A DNA stretch of 13,581 bases. Source: SIAJ01 sp036266155 (GTDB taxonomy: Bacteria; Planctomycetota; Planctomycetia; Gemmatales; Gemmataceae). The stretch is taken from positions 1-13,581 of the forward strand of contig DATANR010000155.1 of the NCBI GenBank assembly GCA_036266155.1, in the 5' to 3' direction. Position 1 is the stretch's first letter. Each line of letters begins with the position of its first letter. The notes beneath the pieces are model-generated. The model was not told the DNA's origin. It did no database searches and saw only the letters and a program-made list of their open reading frames with translations. Below are positions 1 to 6,974 of this stretch, piece by piece. The position numbers and the translations under genes are program-made.

Positions 1-70
1 CTAGAACCATCCCGGCGCTGCGTGCGAGTAGGTCGATTCACTCGGACAGAATTGAAATAACAGAATGCCA

Positions 71-91
71 TACGTCGATGAAAACGACGTA
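71..91 (-). terminator. Possible terminator hairpin after the CAP-protein gene
   Basis: A perfect 7-bp inverted repeat, TACGTCG / CGACGTA, with a 7-base spacer lies 22 bases downstream of the CAP-gene stop codon, read on the minus strand. It is followed by only a weakly T-rich stretch (TTCTGTTATTT), so it is not a textbook intrinsic terminator. If it works, it implies that the stop at 113 is the real gene end. Nothing else was seen in bases 1-112. Confidence 0.35.
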
Positions 92-112
92 CCCGGAATT
101 GCTACGTTTTAT

Positions 113-1321
113 TCAAGGTGGATGGGTCAAAAGGCTGTTCGTCAGGCGCACCTGGTAGCCGACCGCATCCGCGACGCCGTTCCACGCGACCGTCGGCCGC
201 ACCGCCGTCGTGACGCTTGGGCTCGTCGTCGGCGCTGTTGCCTGTCGCGTGGCCGACCCAAACTCGCGGAATTCGAACCAACCGTTGTGATTGCCGATGT
301 CCACCGTCTGCGTGCCGAGCGGCGTGCCATCGGCAGCCGTCGCGGTCACTTGGTAGGTCCCGTGCGGCACGTAGTTTGACGACACGCCCTGCGTGCTAAT
401 CCGGTCGAGCGTCTCCGTGAACGACGTGGGCCCGGAGAATTGCAACGTGGCGCCGATGCCCTCGCCGGCGTCGTACTTGCCGTTGCCGTTCGCGTCCTTG
501 TAGGCGACACCCGTGATGAACCCGCCCGAACCGCCTGGTTGATAGAAGCCGAAGCGGTGCGTCGAGATCGTCGCTTCGCCGAGCCCGTCGCGGACCTCGT
601 TCGGCCCCTCGTAGAACTCGAGATTCACGCCGACCGCGTTGAACCGTGGATGGCCCGTGGGCGGCCCGCCGTCCGGTGCAATGAGTTGTTCGAGATGAGC
701 CATGTCCGGCGAGTTCACTTCGAGCACGTAGCTAACCGTGTCGATGAACGCTTCCCGCTCCTGGAAGCCGACGCGACCAAACTGACCCGCGGAGTACGCG
801 GCCTTTGAATTCGCCATCAACCCATAGGTGTAGCCGATGTCCTCGCCCCACCAGGAATATTGACCAGAGTAGCCCCACTGATCCGGCGAGCCGCCCTTGT
901 AGCTCGTCGGAAACCCGGCCACATACCACTTATTCGGGTCATCGACGCCTGTGTGCTCGAAGGCGTGCGTCTTCATCCACGCGGTGTGCAAATCGGCCCG
1001 ATTCGCCAGTGTGTCGTCCCAGCCGAACGGACCGAGCGGGGCGGTCGATCGCAGCATCTTCAGCGCTGTGCCGTAGTGGCCGGGGTAGGAGGAGTATTGC
1101 AGCAAGCGATTGAGGTCAGCGACGACGGGGTCCGACTTGCTAAATCCGAAAGCGCTCGGGATCGTGCCCTTGCGAAGTGCGTCGAGTTGATTGGCAAACC
1201 CAGCGGGGTCCTGGCGCATTTCGTTGATAAGGACCCACGAAAACGCCTCTGTTGGCGTGCTGACCGTTGCGGCCGGAACGTCGCGGTGCTCCAGCTGTTC
1301 GACGTGAAGTTGTTTGTTCAC
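113..1321 (-). CDS. Secreted CAP-domain (SCP-like) protein with SdrD-B/EF-hand-like module
   Basis: Predicted cell-surface protein of 402 residues. I start it at GTG 1321 because GCGAGGA lies 8 bases upstream and the product then opens with the planctomycete extracellular motif (VEQLEHRDVPAA, residues 7-18). The frame is open upstream to 1483, but that extension (54 residues) looks non-coding. Residues about 24-240 resemble a CAP domain: an N-terminal helix with LINEMRQDPAGFA, a histidine in FEHTG (about 123), GEDIG (about 159-163), and GHPRFNAVGVNLEF near 223-236, where family members carry the second histidine and a beta strand. Residues about 268-350 look like an SdrD-B/carboxypeptidase-regulatory beta-sandwich with a calcium-type loop, DANGNGKYD (276-284). 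The last 28 residues look like the first strands of an Fn3-like repeat that stops early. CAP proteins have varied roles (some are proteases or lipid binders), so the substrate is unknown. Confidence 0.85.
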   Translation of the reverse strand: MNKQLHVEQLEHRDVPAATVSTPTEAFSWVLINEMRQDPAGFANQLDALRKGTIPSAFGFSKSDPVVADLNRLLQYSSYPGHYGTALKMLRSTAPLGPFGWDDTLANRADLHTAWMKTHAFEHTGVDDPNKWYVAGFPTSYKGGSPDQWGYSGQYSWWGEDIGYTYGLMANSKAAYSAGQFGRVGFQEREAFIDTVSYVLEVNSPDMAHLEQLIAPDGGPPTGHPRFNAVGVNLEFYEGPNEVRDGLGEATISTHRFGFYQPGGSGGFITGVAYKDANGNGKYDAGEGIGATLQFSGPTSFTETLDRISTQGVSSNYVPHGTYQVTATAADGTPLGTQTVDIGNHNGWFEFREFGSATRQATAPTTSPSVTTAVRPTVAWNGVADAVGYQVRLTNSLLTHPP

Positions 1322-1529
1322 GGCAGTGATCCTCGCGGTGCCGGGCGATGAACCGAGGCGTAAGCGCCATGGCAACGGAGCCGCCCGTTGACAATGTTGG
1401 TCCGCGTAGAGGGATCGCCGCAGAGACGGGAATATGGGCATCGGTTGAACCTGTGGGGGGAACAGGCTAACCAGGCCAGTCACTCAGAGTCTGGCACAGA
1501 AATTGGGGACTTGCGCTAAATCCATGCAA

Positions 1530-1580
1530 TTCGGCTCAAGGCACATTTTGCGATGATGGTGGATTGCTGCGGGAGCCGAA
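1530..1580. repeat. 8-bp inverted repeat with 35-base spacer
   Basis: TTCGGCTC (1530-1537) and GAGCCGAA (1573-1580) are perfect reverse complements. The repeat lies about 60 bases past the kinase-gene stop (minus strand). It could form a long-loop hairpin at the transcript end or be a paired protein site. There is no T-tract, so I do not call it a terminator. Confidence 0.4.
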
Positions 1581-1590
1581 CGCCCGGCGA

Positions 1591-1603
1591 AGAGTTTAAC
1601 TCT
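1591..1603. repeat. Near-palindrome AGAGTT-T-AACTCT
   Basis: Two 6-bp arms surround a single central base, flanked by GCCC (1582-1585) and GGGC (1604-1607), which are also complementary. The loop is too tight for a full RNA hairpin, so a dimeric protein site is as likely. It lies 36 bases downstream of the kinase-gene stop on the minus strand. Confidence 0.3.
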
Positions 1604-1638
1604 GGGCAAAAGGTGATGCAAAACAATTCAGGTTTTCA

Positions 1639-3462
1639 CTACGGAACGATTTCTCCGCCCGCCGGCGTGATCAGGGCACGGAGCTTGACGGGATCGATGT
1701 CCTTCGGCAGGTAGTTGCCGGTCCGACCGTCTGCCATGACGGCCTGGAAGCCATCGCGGAAGATGCCGCCGAGTTGCGGTAATGGTTGAGCCGCGTCGTA
1801 GGGCAGGTCGGCCGGCTTGGTCCATGGCACCGCCTCGAAGGCTTCGACGATCAGAAGCGTATTCGAGGTGCCATCCGTAATCTCCTGGAGGCGCAGGGTC
1901 TTGCCCGGACGGAAGATCGTTTGCGCGCCCGTGAAGACCTGGTAATAGGTTTGGTTCGCTTGCCAGCCGGATGGCTTCGTTGGTGGCCCATACATTTTCG
2001 GCATCTTGGCCAGCAACTTGACGTTGTTCGCGCTGTCCCACGGTTCATCCAGTTTGAATTGGCGGTAAAGTTCATCTTGCTCCATAAAGGGCAAGATCGC
2101 GACGCGCCAACTCAATCCCGGCTTCCCGTCCTTCGTTGGCATTGCGGCCGGCGGGAACTGATTGAACGTGGCGGCATAATTATGCATGGCGATCGCCAGG
2201 GCCTTCATGTTGTTTAAGCTCGTGGTTTTGGCGAATTGTTCCCTGAAATCGGGTGTGTCTTTCTTGGCGTTCTTGACCAGGGGCACCGCGACCTCGGAAG
2301 TCGCCACGGGCTGACCGGGGTCTTGCGATGGCCCTGATGTTCGCGTGCCCCACATCAGCGCAAGGGCGTTGATGGCCAGCGACACGAGCAGCAGGAGCAA
2401 AAGACACGCGACAATGCTGCCGCCAATGAGCAAGCCGCGCCGTCGCCACGCCCAACGACGCAAACGGGTGCCGCGCGGGGCCGGCCGGGCCACCGTCGGT
2501 TCGCCGTTCAAGAAGTGAAGCAGGTCATCGGCCAGCGCGCCGGCACTGGCGTAGCGCCCGCCGGGGTCTTTGCGCAGGCACTTCAGACATACCGCCTCCA
2601 GATCGCGCGGCACGCTCGGCTGAATCTGGCGCGGCGGCCGCGGCTCTTCGCTGGCCACCTTGAGGATCAGGTCAACGGTGCTATCGGCTTGAAACGGCGG
2701 CCGGCCCGTGAGCAATTCGTAGAGGATCGCGCCGAGAGCATAGACGTCGGCCGCTGGCCCCACGACGCCGCGCTTGCCGCCAGTTTGTTCCGGCGCCATG
2801 TAGGCCGGCGTTCCGAGGATGGCGCCCGATTGCGTGTTCGGCCCCTTCGCGGTCGCACCCGGCTCGGTATCCAGCAACTTGGCCAGGCCGAAGTCCGCAA
2901 TCTTCGGCTGGCCGTCGTCGCTCAGAAGCACATTGCCCGGCTTGAGGTCGCGGTGAACGACACCGCGTTGGTGGGCATATTGCACGGCCCGAGCTAAAGT
3001 CTCGATAAGCCGTGCCGCCTCTGTCGCGGTCATCGGCTTGCCATTAAGACGCTTGGCCAGTGTGCCGCCGGAGACGAACTCGAGCGTCAGGTACGAGTGC
3101 CCGGCATGACTGCCGACTTCGTAAATCTGCACGATGCCGGGGTGCTGCAAGCGCGCGACCGATTCCGCCTCGACGCGAAAGCGCGCCCGCTGATCGGCCC
3201 CGGCGTAAGGGCCGGCGAGGATCATCTTGAGAGCAACAAAGCGATTGAGCGACTGTTGGCGAGCCTTGAAGACGACGCCCATGCCGCCGCGACCGAGTTC
3301 GTCGTGCAATTCGTAACCGGGCACGCTCGGGCGCTCGTCACGAACCAAACGGGTGTCGGCTGCATCCAGCGTGACCGCGTCGGCGAGCGCCGGCGGCGGC
3401 CCCGACGAGGCAACGGAGACGGTTTCTGGTTCGGTAGCGCGATCGTTGCGGACTTCGGCCAC
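1639..3462 (-). CDS. Membrane Ser/Thr protein kinase (PknB-like) fused to a DUF1559 domain
   Basis: Predicted receptor-like Ser/Thr kinase of 607 residues. The start is GTG 3462, with AGAGGGG 8 bases upstream. The kinase domain spans about 50-317: glycine loop GRGGMGVV (57-64), ATP-binding lysine in VALK (79), alpha-C Glu in RFRVEAE, catalytic HRDLKPGN (170-177), DFG (190-192) and GTPAYMAPE (217-225). All key residues are intact, so it should be active. A single membrane segment at about 343-371 separates the cytosolic kinase from residues about 408-600. That region matches DUF1559 (the planctomycete pilin-like H-X9-DG family) in NNMKALAIAMHNYA, LPFMEQDELYRQF, ITDGTSNTLLIVE and VMADGR. DUF1559 usually occurs in separate pilin-like proteins, so here it may act as an extracytoplasmic sensor or assembly domain (inference). 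The gene diverges from the low-GC module starting near 3676. Confidence 0.93.
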   Translation of the reverse strand: MAEVRNDRATEPETVSVASSGPPPALADAVTLDAADTRLVRDERPSVPGYELHDELGRGGMGVVFKARQQSLNRFVALKMILAGPYAGADQRARFRVEAESVARLQHPGIVQIYEVGSHAGHSYLTLEFVSGGTLAKRLNGKPMTATEAARLIETLARAVQYAHQRGVVHRDLKPGNVLLSDDGQPKIADFGLAKLLDTEPGATAKGPNTQSGAILGTPAYMAPEQTGGKRGVVGPAADVYALGAILYELLTGRPPFQADSTVDLILKVASEEPRPPRQIQPSVPRDLEAVCLKCLRKDPGGRYASAGALADDLLHFLNGEPTVARPAPRGTRLRRWAWRRRGLLIGGSIVACLLLLLLVSLAINALALMWGTRTSGPSQDPGQPVATSEVAVPLVKNAKKDTPDFREQFAKTTSLNNMKALAIAMHNYAATFNQFPPAAMPTKDGKPGLSWRVAILPFMEQDELYRQFKLDEPWDSANNVKLLAKMPKMYGPPTKPSGWQANQTYYQVFTGAQTIFRPGKTLRLQEITDGTSNTLLIVEAFEAVPWTKPADLPYDAAQPLPQLGGIFRDGFQAVMADGRTGNYLPKDIDPVKLRALITPAGGEIVP

Positions 3463-3675
3463 GTAAGCAACCCCTCTGGCTCAACGAACCTCACGCTATT
3501 GGCAAGTGCAAGCTTGGACTAACTTTGAGTCGATCATCGGTCTGTGCGGTGAGTGCTTCACTTGTTACTATACGCATGAAGAAGAATCGCATTGCGTCAG
3601 TTGGACTTCGAGCCGGCGCTGGTCCGTGTTCATTTCCAACCTTGTCCTGGCCCCCACATCCAGGAGTTCTCGCTG

Positions 3676-4056
3676 GTGCTGCTCCGGCATGGTACCACTC
3701 TGAAGCGTGCACAGGCCATTGCGAAAGACGGTCCAGATGCCGCTTTTCTCGAACCGGGTTCGTCCGAGCCAGCGGAGGGATTCTCCACTGCACCTGAAGG
3801 CAGCCAATGCCGGTTCGGCAATCCGGAGACTTGCGCTCTCGGCAAGGCAACCCTCTTTCCTTCCGAAGGCGGACCTGCGATACTGGAGATCGAGTTGTCA
3901 GACGCTCAATTTCGCAAGCTTGTTGCTCCGCCAGGCCGCCTGCAAAAGAATAAGGCGTTGCACGCCGAGGATGAGATCCGCTTCGAGCGCAGCGCTGGGC
4001 TTGAGGGTCTCCTGAGGATTTGGCCCGAGTTGATCAAGACAGTCAAGAAGCTATGA
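3676..4056 (+). CDS. Small HGTT protein, possibly ADP-ribosyltransferase-like
   Basis: The product has 126 residues if it starts at GTG 3676, which I prefer because AGGAG lies 9 bases upstream and the protein then opens MLLRHGTT. A TTG at 3592 would add 28 residues but has no good ribosome binding site. Visible features are RHGTT (4-8), RAQAIAKDGPD (11-21), GFSTAPE (35-41), EGGPAILEIEL (64-74) and HAEDEIRF (96-103). The order HGTT, then GFST, then an acidic EDE resembles the H-Y-E or R-S-E catalytic pattern of ART/PARP-fold proteins, which often begin with a YHGTT motif. The usual Tyr would be Ser or Phe here, so this is inference and not a family match. Its stop overlaps the kinase start (ATGA), implying translational coupling. 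Confidence 0.75.
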   Translation: MLLRHGTTLKRAQAIAKDGPDAAFLEPGSSEPAEGFSTAPEGSQCRFGNPETCALGKATLFPSEGGPAILEIELSDAQFRKLVAPPGRLQKNKALHAEDEIRFERSAGLEGLLRIWPELIKTVKKL

Positions 4057-6125
4057 AGCGAACGTTCCAGTCGCGGCAAAAAGCGCTCGTGTCCAAGCTT
4101 AAGAAATTGGACCGGGAGGTGGACGTCCAAACTGTCGAAGATTTCCTCGACGAAATCTTCAATGAAATCACGGAATGGCGATCGGTTACATGTACTTTGT
4201 CTGGTGACTCGCGGCTCAGCCTCAGTGCTCATCGGTCGACTTCGACGCAAGAAACGATTCCCGACCGCCCGAGTCCGCTTGTCGACGTCAAGGTCCGGCG
4301 CGCCAGGACGGTGCTGCGCCTGCTTTGTGCGCGTTTGTCGACCAAATGCGCCGCGTGGACACAACAGGAGGTTTCGCCATATGGGGACAAGATCGATTTC
4401 GTCTTGCCCGACAAAGGAGTGCCGTGCCACGTCAGTTTTGTGAATACGCCCCAAAGCGTACATTTCGAGATTAGCGACGATCCGGTGCGGCGGCCACCGG
4501 GTAATGCGGGCAATGAACTTACCGGACCCTATCATCGGAGTGTTAACGAAGAAAGCGCCGCTGCTGTTGCGGCGGACCGCCACCTCATTGAGAGAGAATT
4601 TCTGCCCGACAATCGTGTCGGAAAATACCGCGTGACGGGTTGGCTAGGTCACGGAGGAATGAGCCAAGTTTTTAGCGTTATCGACGATCACGGACGGAAA
4701 GGCGCTTTGAAAGTGCTACGTCCAACGTTAATCGGTAGTGTCGCGGCCCGACCACGGTTTATCAAAGGCTCGACGCTCGCATTGACCGTCCGTCACCCAA
4801 GAATAGTTGAAGCTTGGGAAACGGGATCTCTCGGTCAATACCCAGACGTTTGGTATCCCTACATCGTAATGGAATACCTTTCGGGAATGAATCTTCAGAC
4901 ACGCCTATCCGCTGGAATTCGTCTTCCTTGGCACGAACTTCTTGGGATTGCCTTGGAACTAGCGGAAGGGTTAGCAGTCTTGCATGACCAAGGAATCAAG
5001 CATCGCGACCTCAAGCCGAGCAACGTCTTGCTTGAACCGAATCCTGAGCACGGGTGGCCCAATAGCGTCAAACTAGTCGACTTTGACTTCGCAATAAACT
5101 CGACAGAATGCTCACCTTACAGCGCCGGGTTGGATCGAGCGGGCACTCCTGCGTACGCCGCACCCGAGACATTCGACGGTGACTTTCAATATCAGTCCGA
5201 CTTATGGAGCGTCGGCGTAACGCTTTACGAGGCGAGTACTGGTAGGCTGCCATTCAGCAACGTGAAGTCGCGGTTTCAATTGATGAAAGCGATACAGCAG
5301 GAAACGCCAATTCCGCCATTGCAGCTGAATTCAGAGGTTCAACCGTGGTTTTCCGACTTAATTATGCGCTTACTTGAAAAGGATCCGCTCAAGCGATTTC
5401 CGGTAGTGGCGACTCCCGGGATTACAAGCGCACGTGCGTTGGTATTTGAGATAATAAGCCGAATGCCTGACCGCCGTCCGCTGGTCGCGCAAGTGCGGAA
5501 GTCGGAACCGGCGGTCTTCGATTCTTTACCGAAGCCGAATGCAGGGACGTCACATTTGGCTACGCCGGAATTAGACGCGCTGCGACGGCTAGCACGCCTT
5601 CTGCTGGGGTTGTCCAGCGAAGATGAGCCCCTCGACGAAGCAATGCTCGTGCATTTAGGGCTCGGCTTTCGAGTGGATGTCTCGGGCGCGATGGTGGATT
5701 GCTTGAGCCAGTTCGAACGAAAGATGCGTTTGTTCGTCCTCGAAACCAGCCGCCTTCCCGATCCTGACGGAATTGAAGACCTTCGTCTGCTCTTCGGTGA
5801 ATTCTTCACGCGGTTAGACCAAAATATGATCCGACTGGCTGCCGCCAGCGAATGTTGGCCGGAGCTTGGCGAGACTTTTGAAAAGTCGCGAGGCTTGCTA
5901 ACCTCGGACACCACTAAAGAGATTCGAGCTTACCTACGGGAAACTTCTCCCAGTGGAACCGGAATTCGCTCCGCGATGCTTCAACTTCAAGAATCGGCTG
6001 TGCGCTTGCACGCCGAAGTACTTCGAATCGAGGTAGCCGCGCGTGACTTGCATCGGCGCTCGCGAAGGGCAATTCTCGGCACGCTTCGTGGCAACGAACC
6101 TCTTCCGCCAACCTGGGACATCTGA
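4053..6125 (+). CDS. Cytosolic Ser/Thr kinase with atypical motifs and unknown flanking domains
   Basis: The product has 690 residues from ATG 4053, inside the ATGA overlap with the upstream gene; a TTG 33 bases earlier is less likely. Residues 1-145 are an unrecognised alpha/beta region (EDFLDEIFNEITEWRSV near 29-45; SPYGDKIDFVLP and CHVSFVNTP near 108-133). The kinase domain runs about 191-463: GWLGHGGMSQVF (196-207), ALK lysine 220, HRDLKPSN (317-324), GTPAYAAPE (364-372), SDLWSVG (382-388) and the distal Arg in KRF (448). Two oddities stand out: DFG is replaced by DFD (343-345), and an ungapped reading of RFIKGSTLALTVRHPRIV puts Gly239 where the alpha-C Glu normally sits. Residues about 500-680 are mostly helical with no recognised domain. 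There is no membrane segment, unlike the kinase at 1639-3462. Codon and base composition is poorer in GC than in the flanking genes. Confidence 0.92.
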   Translation: MKRTFQSRQKALVSKLKKLDREVDVQTVEDFLDEIFNEITEWRSVTCTLSGDSRLSLSAHRSTSTQETIPDRPSPLVDVKVRRARTVLRLLCARLSTKCAAWTQQEVSPYGDKIDFVLPDKGVPCHVSFVNTPQSVHFEISDDPVRRPPGNAGNELTGPYHRSVNEESAAAVAADRHLIEREFLPDNRVGKYRVTGWLGHGGMSQVFSVIDDHGRKGALKVLRPTLIGSVAARPRFIKGSTLALTVRHPRIVEAWETGSLGQYPDVWYPYIVMEYLSGMNLQTRLSAGIRLPWHELLGIALELAEGLAVLHDQGIKHRDLKPSNVLLEPNPEHGWPNSVKLVDFDFAINSTECSPYSAGLDRAGTPAYAAPETFDGDFQYQSDLWSVGVTLYEASTGRLPFSNVKSRFQLMKAIQQETPIPPLQLNSEVQPWFSDLIMRLLEKDPLKRFPVVATPGITSARALVFEIISRMPDRRPLVAQVRKSEPAVFDSLPKPNAGTSHLATPELDALRRLARLLLGLSSEDEPLDEAMLVHLGLGFRVDVSGAMVDCLSQFERKMRLFVLETSRLPDPDGIEDLRLLFGEFFTRLDQNMIRLAAASECWPELGETFEKSRGLLTSDTTKEIRAYLRETSPSGTGIRSAMLQLQESAVRLHAEVLRIEVAARDLHRRSRRAILGTLRGNEPLPPTWDI
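4137..4160. repeat. Perfect 9-bp inverted repeat inside the kinase gene start
   Basis: GAAGATTTC (4137-4145) and GAAATCTTC (4152-4160) surround a 6-base spacer, encoding the EDFLDEIF stretch. In mRNA this would form a 9-bp hairpin about 85 bases after the start codon. It may follow only from the codons used. No second copy was seen in the window. Confidence 0.45.
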
Positions 6126-6432
6126 GTCCGAAAACGTGTACTATGTTTTCGTACCCCCTCAAAAAATCCCGTTCTTTCGTCCATGGACCGCTTCGGCGCC
6201 GCTTCGGGCGGCGTGCCTACTCTTCCGGTGAGCAATGCGGTTGCGAAAGAAAAACGGTGCCGCAGCAACCACCATCGTCGCTTTCGCGGCGGCCTCAAGT
6301 TTCCCGGACCACAATTACCTTGACGGCAGTCCGTCCGCTTTGCAGAATACCGCCTTATTCCAGTTCCGAGCTGAATTGCACCGCAGTGGGACCCCACTCG
6401 GCGCGAACGGCCGGGCTCGAGCAAGCGCGACG
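6126..6432. other. Intergenic region after the kinase
   Basis: This 307-base stretch has several open frames, but their products (Arg/Ser/Pro-rich or composition-driven) do not look like proteins. It begins with the hairpin at 6129-6151. An upstream in-frame ATG at 6235 could lengthen the next gene by 66 residues, but that extension is not protein-like. I see no clear promoter. Confidence 0.5.
6129..6151. repeat. Hairpin just after the kinase stop codon
   Basis: CGAAAAC (6129-6135) and GTTTTCG (6145-6151) are perfect 7-bp arms. With G-T pairs the stem can lengthen to 10 bp with a 3-base loop. It begins 4 bases after the TGA of the kinase gene and could be a transcript-end or processing structure. 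No T-run follows, so termination is uncertain. Confidence 0.4.
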
Positions 6433-6876
6433 ATGCTAAACCCTCGCATCACGGACGAACGGGCATCCGCGACTATCCTCGCTACTCTCCATCGCTTTTG
6501 CGTCCGTCTCGGTTGGTTTTGCAAAGAGACCGGAAGAGAGCGCGTCCTCAATTCTGAGGCGCCGAGTACTTTTCAGAAGCTTGTTGCAGAAATGGTGGAC
6601 GAGGCGATGCAACCTGTCGACCGGCTTCCGCCATCAATTGGCGAATCGCTCGATTGTTGCTGCAAGGAGATGGTCTTAATCCTCACGGGATTTGCAGTAA
6701 AGATCATCGAGTCAGCGGATTTTTCGCGAGACGACGCTCTTCCCGCGAGCGCCATCAGGAGCTTTTTGGCAGGAGCCCACGAGATCGCCCAACGGTGTCA
6801 GCAAGACGTAAATGGTTTTTCCGACAAATGGTTCGGGCAACGAGCCAACGAAATGGTGGGGACGTACGTCGAATAA
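6433..6876 (+). CDS. Hypothetical helical protein downstream of the atypical kinase
   Basis: A protein of 147 residues from ATG 6433, not recognised. It has no signal peptide. It appears almost wholly alpha-helical, with amphipathic stretches (ERASATILATLHRFCVRL, FQKLVAEMVDEAMQPV, SFLAGAHEIAQRCQQDV) and a run of three cysteines, DCCCKEMVLILTGFAVKII, near the middle; the stretch after it is hydrophobic but too polar at its ends to be a firm membrane helix. The start has no strong ribosome binding site, and the frame is open back to 6235, so the true N terminus is uncertain. It shares strand, low GC and helical character with the kinase C-terminal region and the next gene, which suggests one functional unit. 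A 10-bp palindrome, GACGTACGTC, lies at its 3' end (6861-6870). Confidence 0.65.
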   Translation: MLNPRITDERASATILATLHRFCVRLGWFCKETGRERVLNSEAPSTFQKLVAEMVDEAMQPVDRLPPSIGESLDCCCKEMVLILTGFAVKIIESADFSRDDALPASAIRSFLAGAHEIAQRCQQDVNGFSDKWFGQRANEMVGTYVE

Positions 6877-6893
6877 CAGGTGGCAGCGGGAAG

Positions 6894-6941
6894 GTTGGGA
6901 TTAGCCAACGTGGCTTGCCTAAATTGCCTGATTTGCCAAAA
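6894..6941 (+). promoter_or_regulatory. Possible regulatory site: small inverted repeat plus three 9-bp tandem units
   Basis: GTTGG (6894-6898) and CCAAC (6905-6909) form a 5-bp inverted repeat. Directly after come three 9-base units starting at 6915, 6924 and 6933, each beginning TTGCC (TTGCCTAAA, TTGCCTGAT, TTGCCAAAA). They lie in the 98-base gap just upstream of the strong ribosome binding site of the next gene. Spacing of 9 bases is not a full helical turn, so an operator role is only a suggestion. Confidence 0.3.
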
Positions 6942-6974
6942 TGACCATTAGATCGCGCTCAAGGAGGCGAGGGA

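Larger units (their letters stand above)
1322..1638. other. Intergenic region between the kinase-DUF1559 and CAP genes
   Basis: This 317-base gap lies downstream of the kinase gene and upstream of the CAP gene, both on the minus strand. I see no convincing gene. It should hold the kinase 3' end signal and the CAP-gene promoter. The GCGAGGA ribosome binding site (minus strand) sits just upstream of GTG 1321. Two inverted repeats are listed separately. No clear -35/-10 pair is visible. Confidence 0.6.

Noticed and set aside
1322..1483. Longer N terminus for the CAP protein, starting at 1483
   Set aside because: GTG 1321 has a good ribosome binding site and puts the extracellular motif at the N terminus, as expected; the extra 54 residues look random.
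3541..3580. Possible promoter with TACTAT near 3566 upstream of the ART-like gene
   Set aside because: The -10 match is only four of six bases and no good -35 is at the right distance.
3906..4583. 225-residue open frame on the minus strand
   Set aside because: It is antisense to the ART-like/kinase overlap; the sense genes have coupled start and stop and recognisable motifs.
6235..6432. Longer N terminus for the helical protein, starting at ATG 6235
   Set aside because: The extension is low-complexity and unlike the helical remainder; kept open as a possibility but not chosen.
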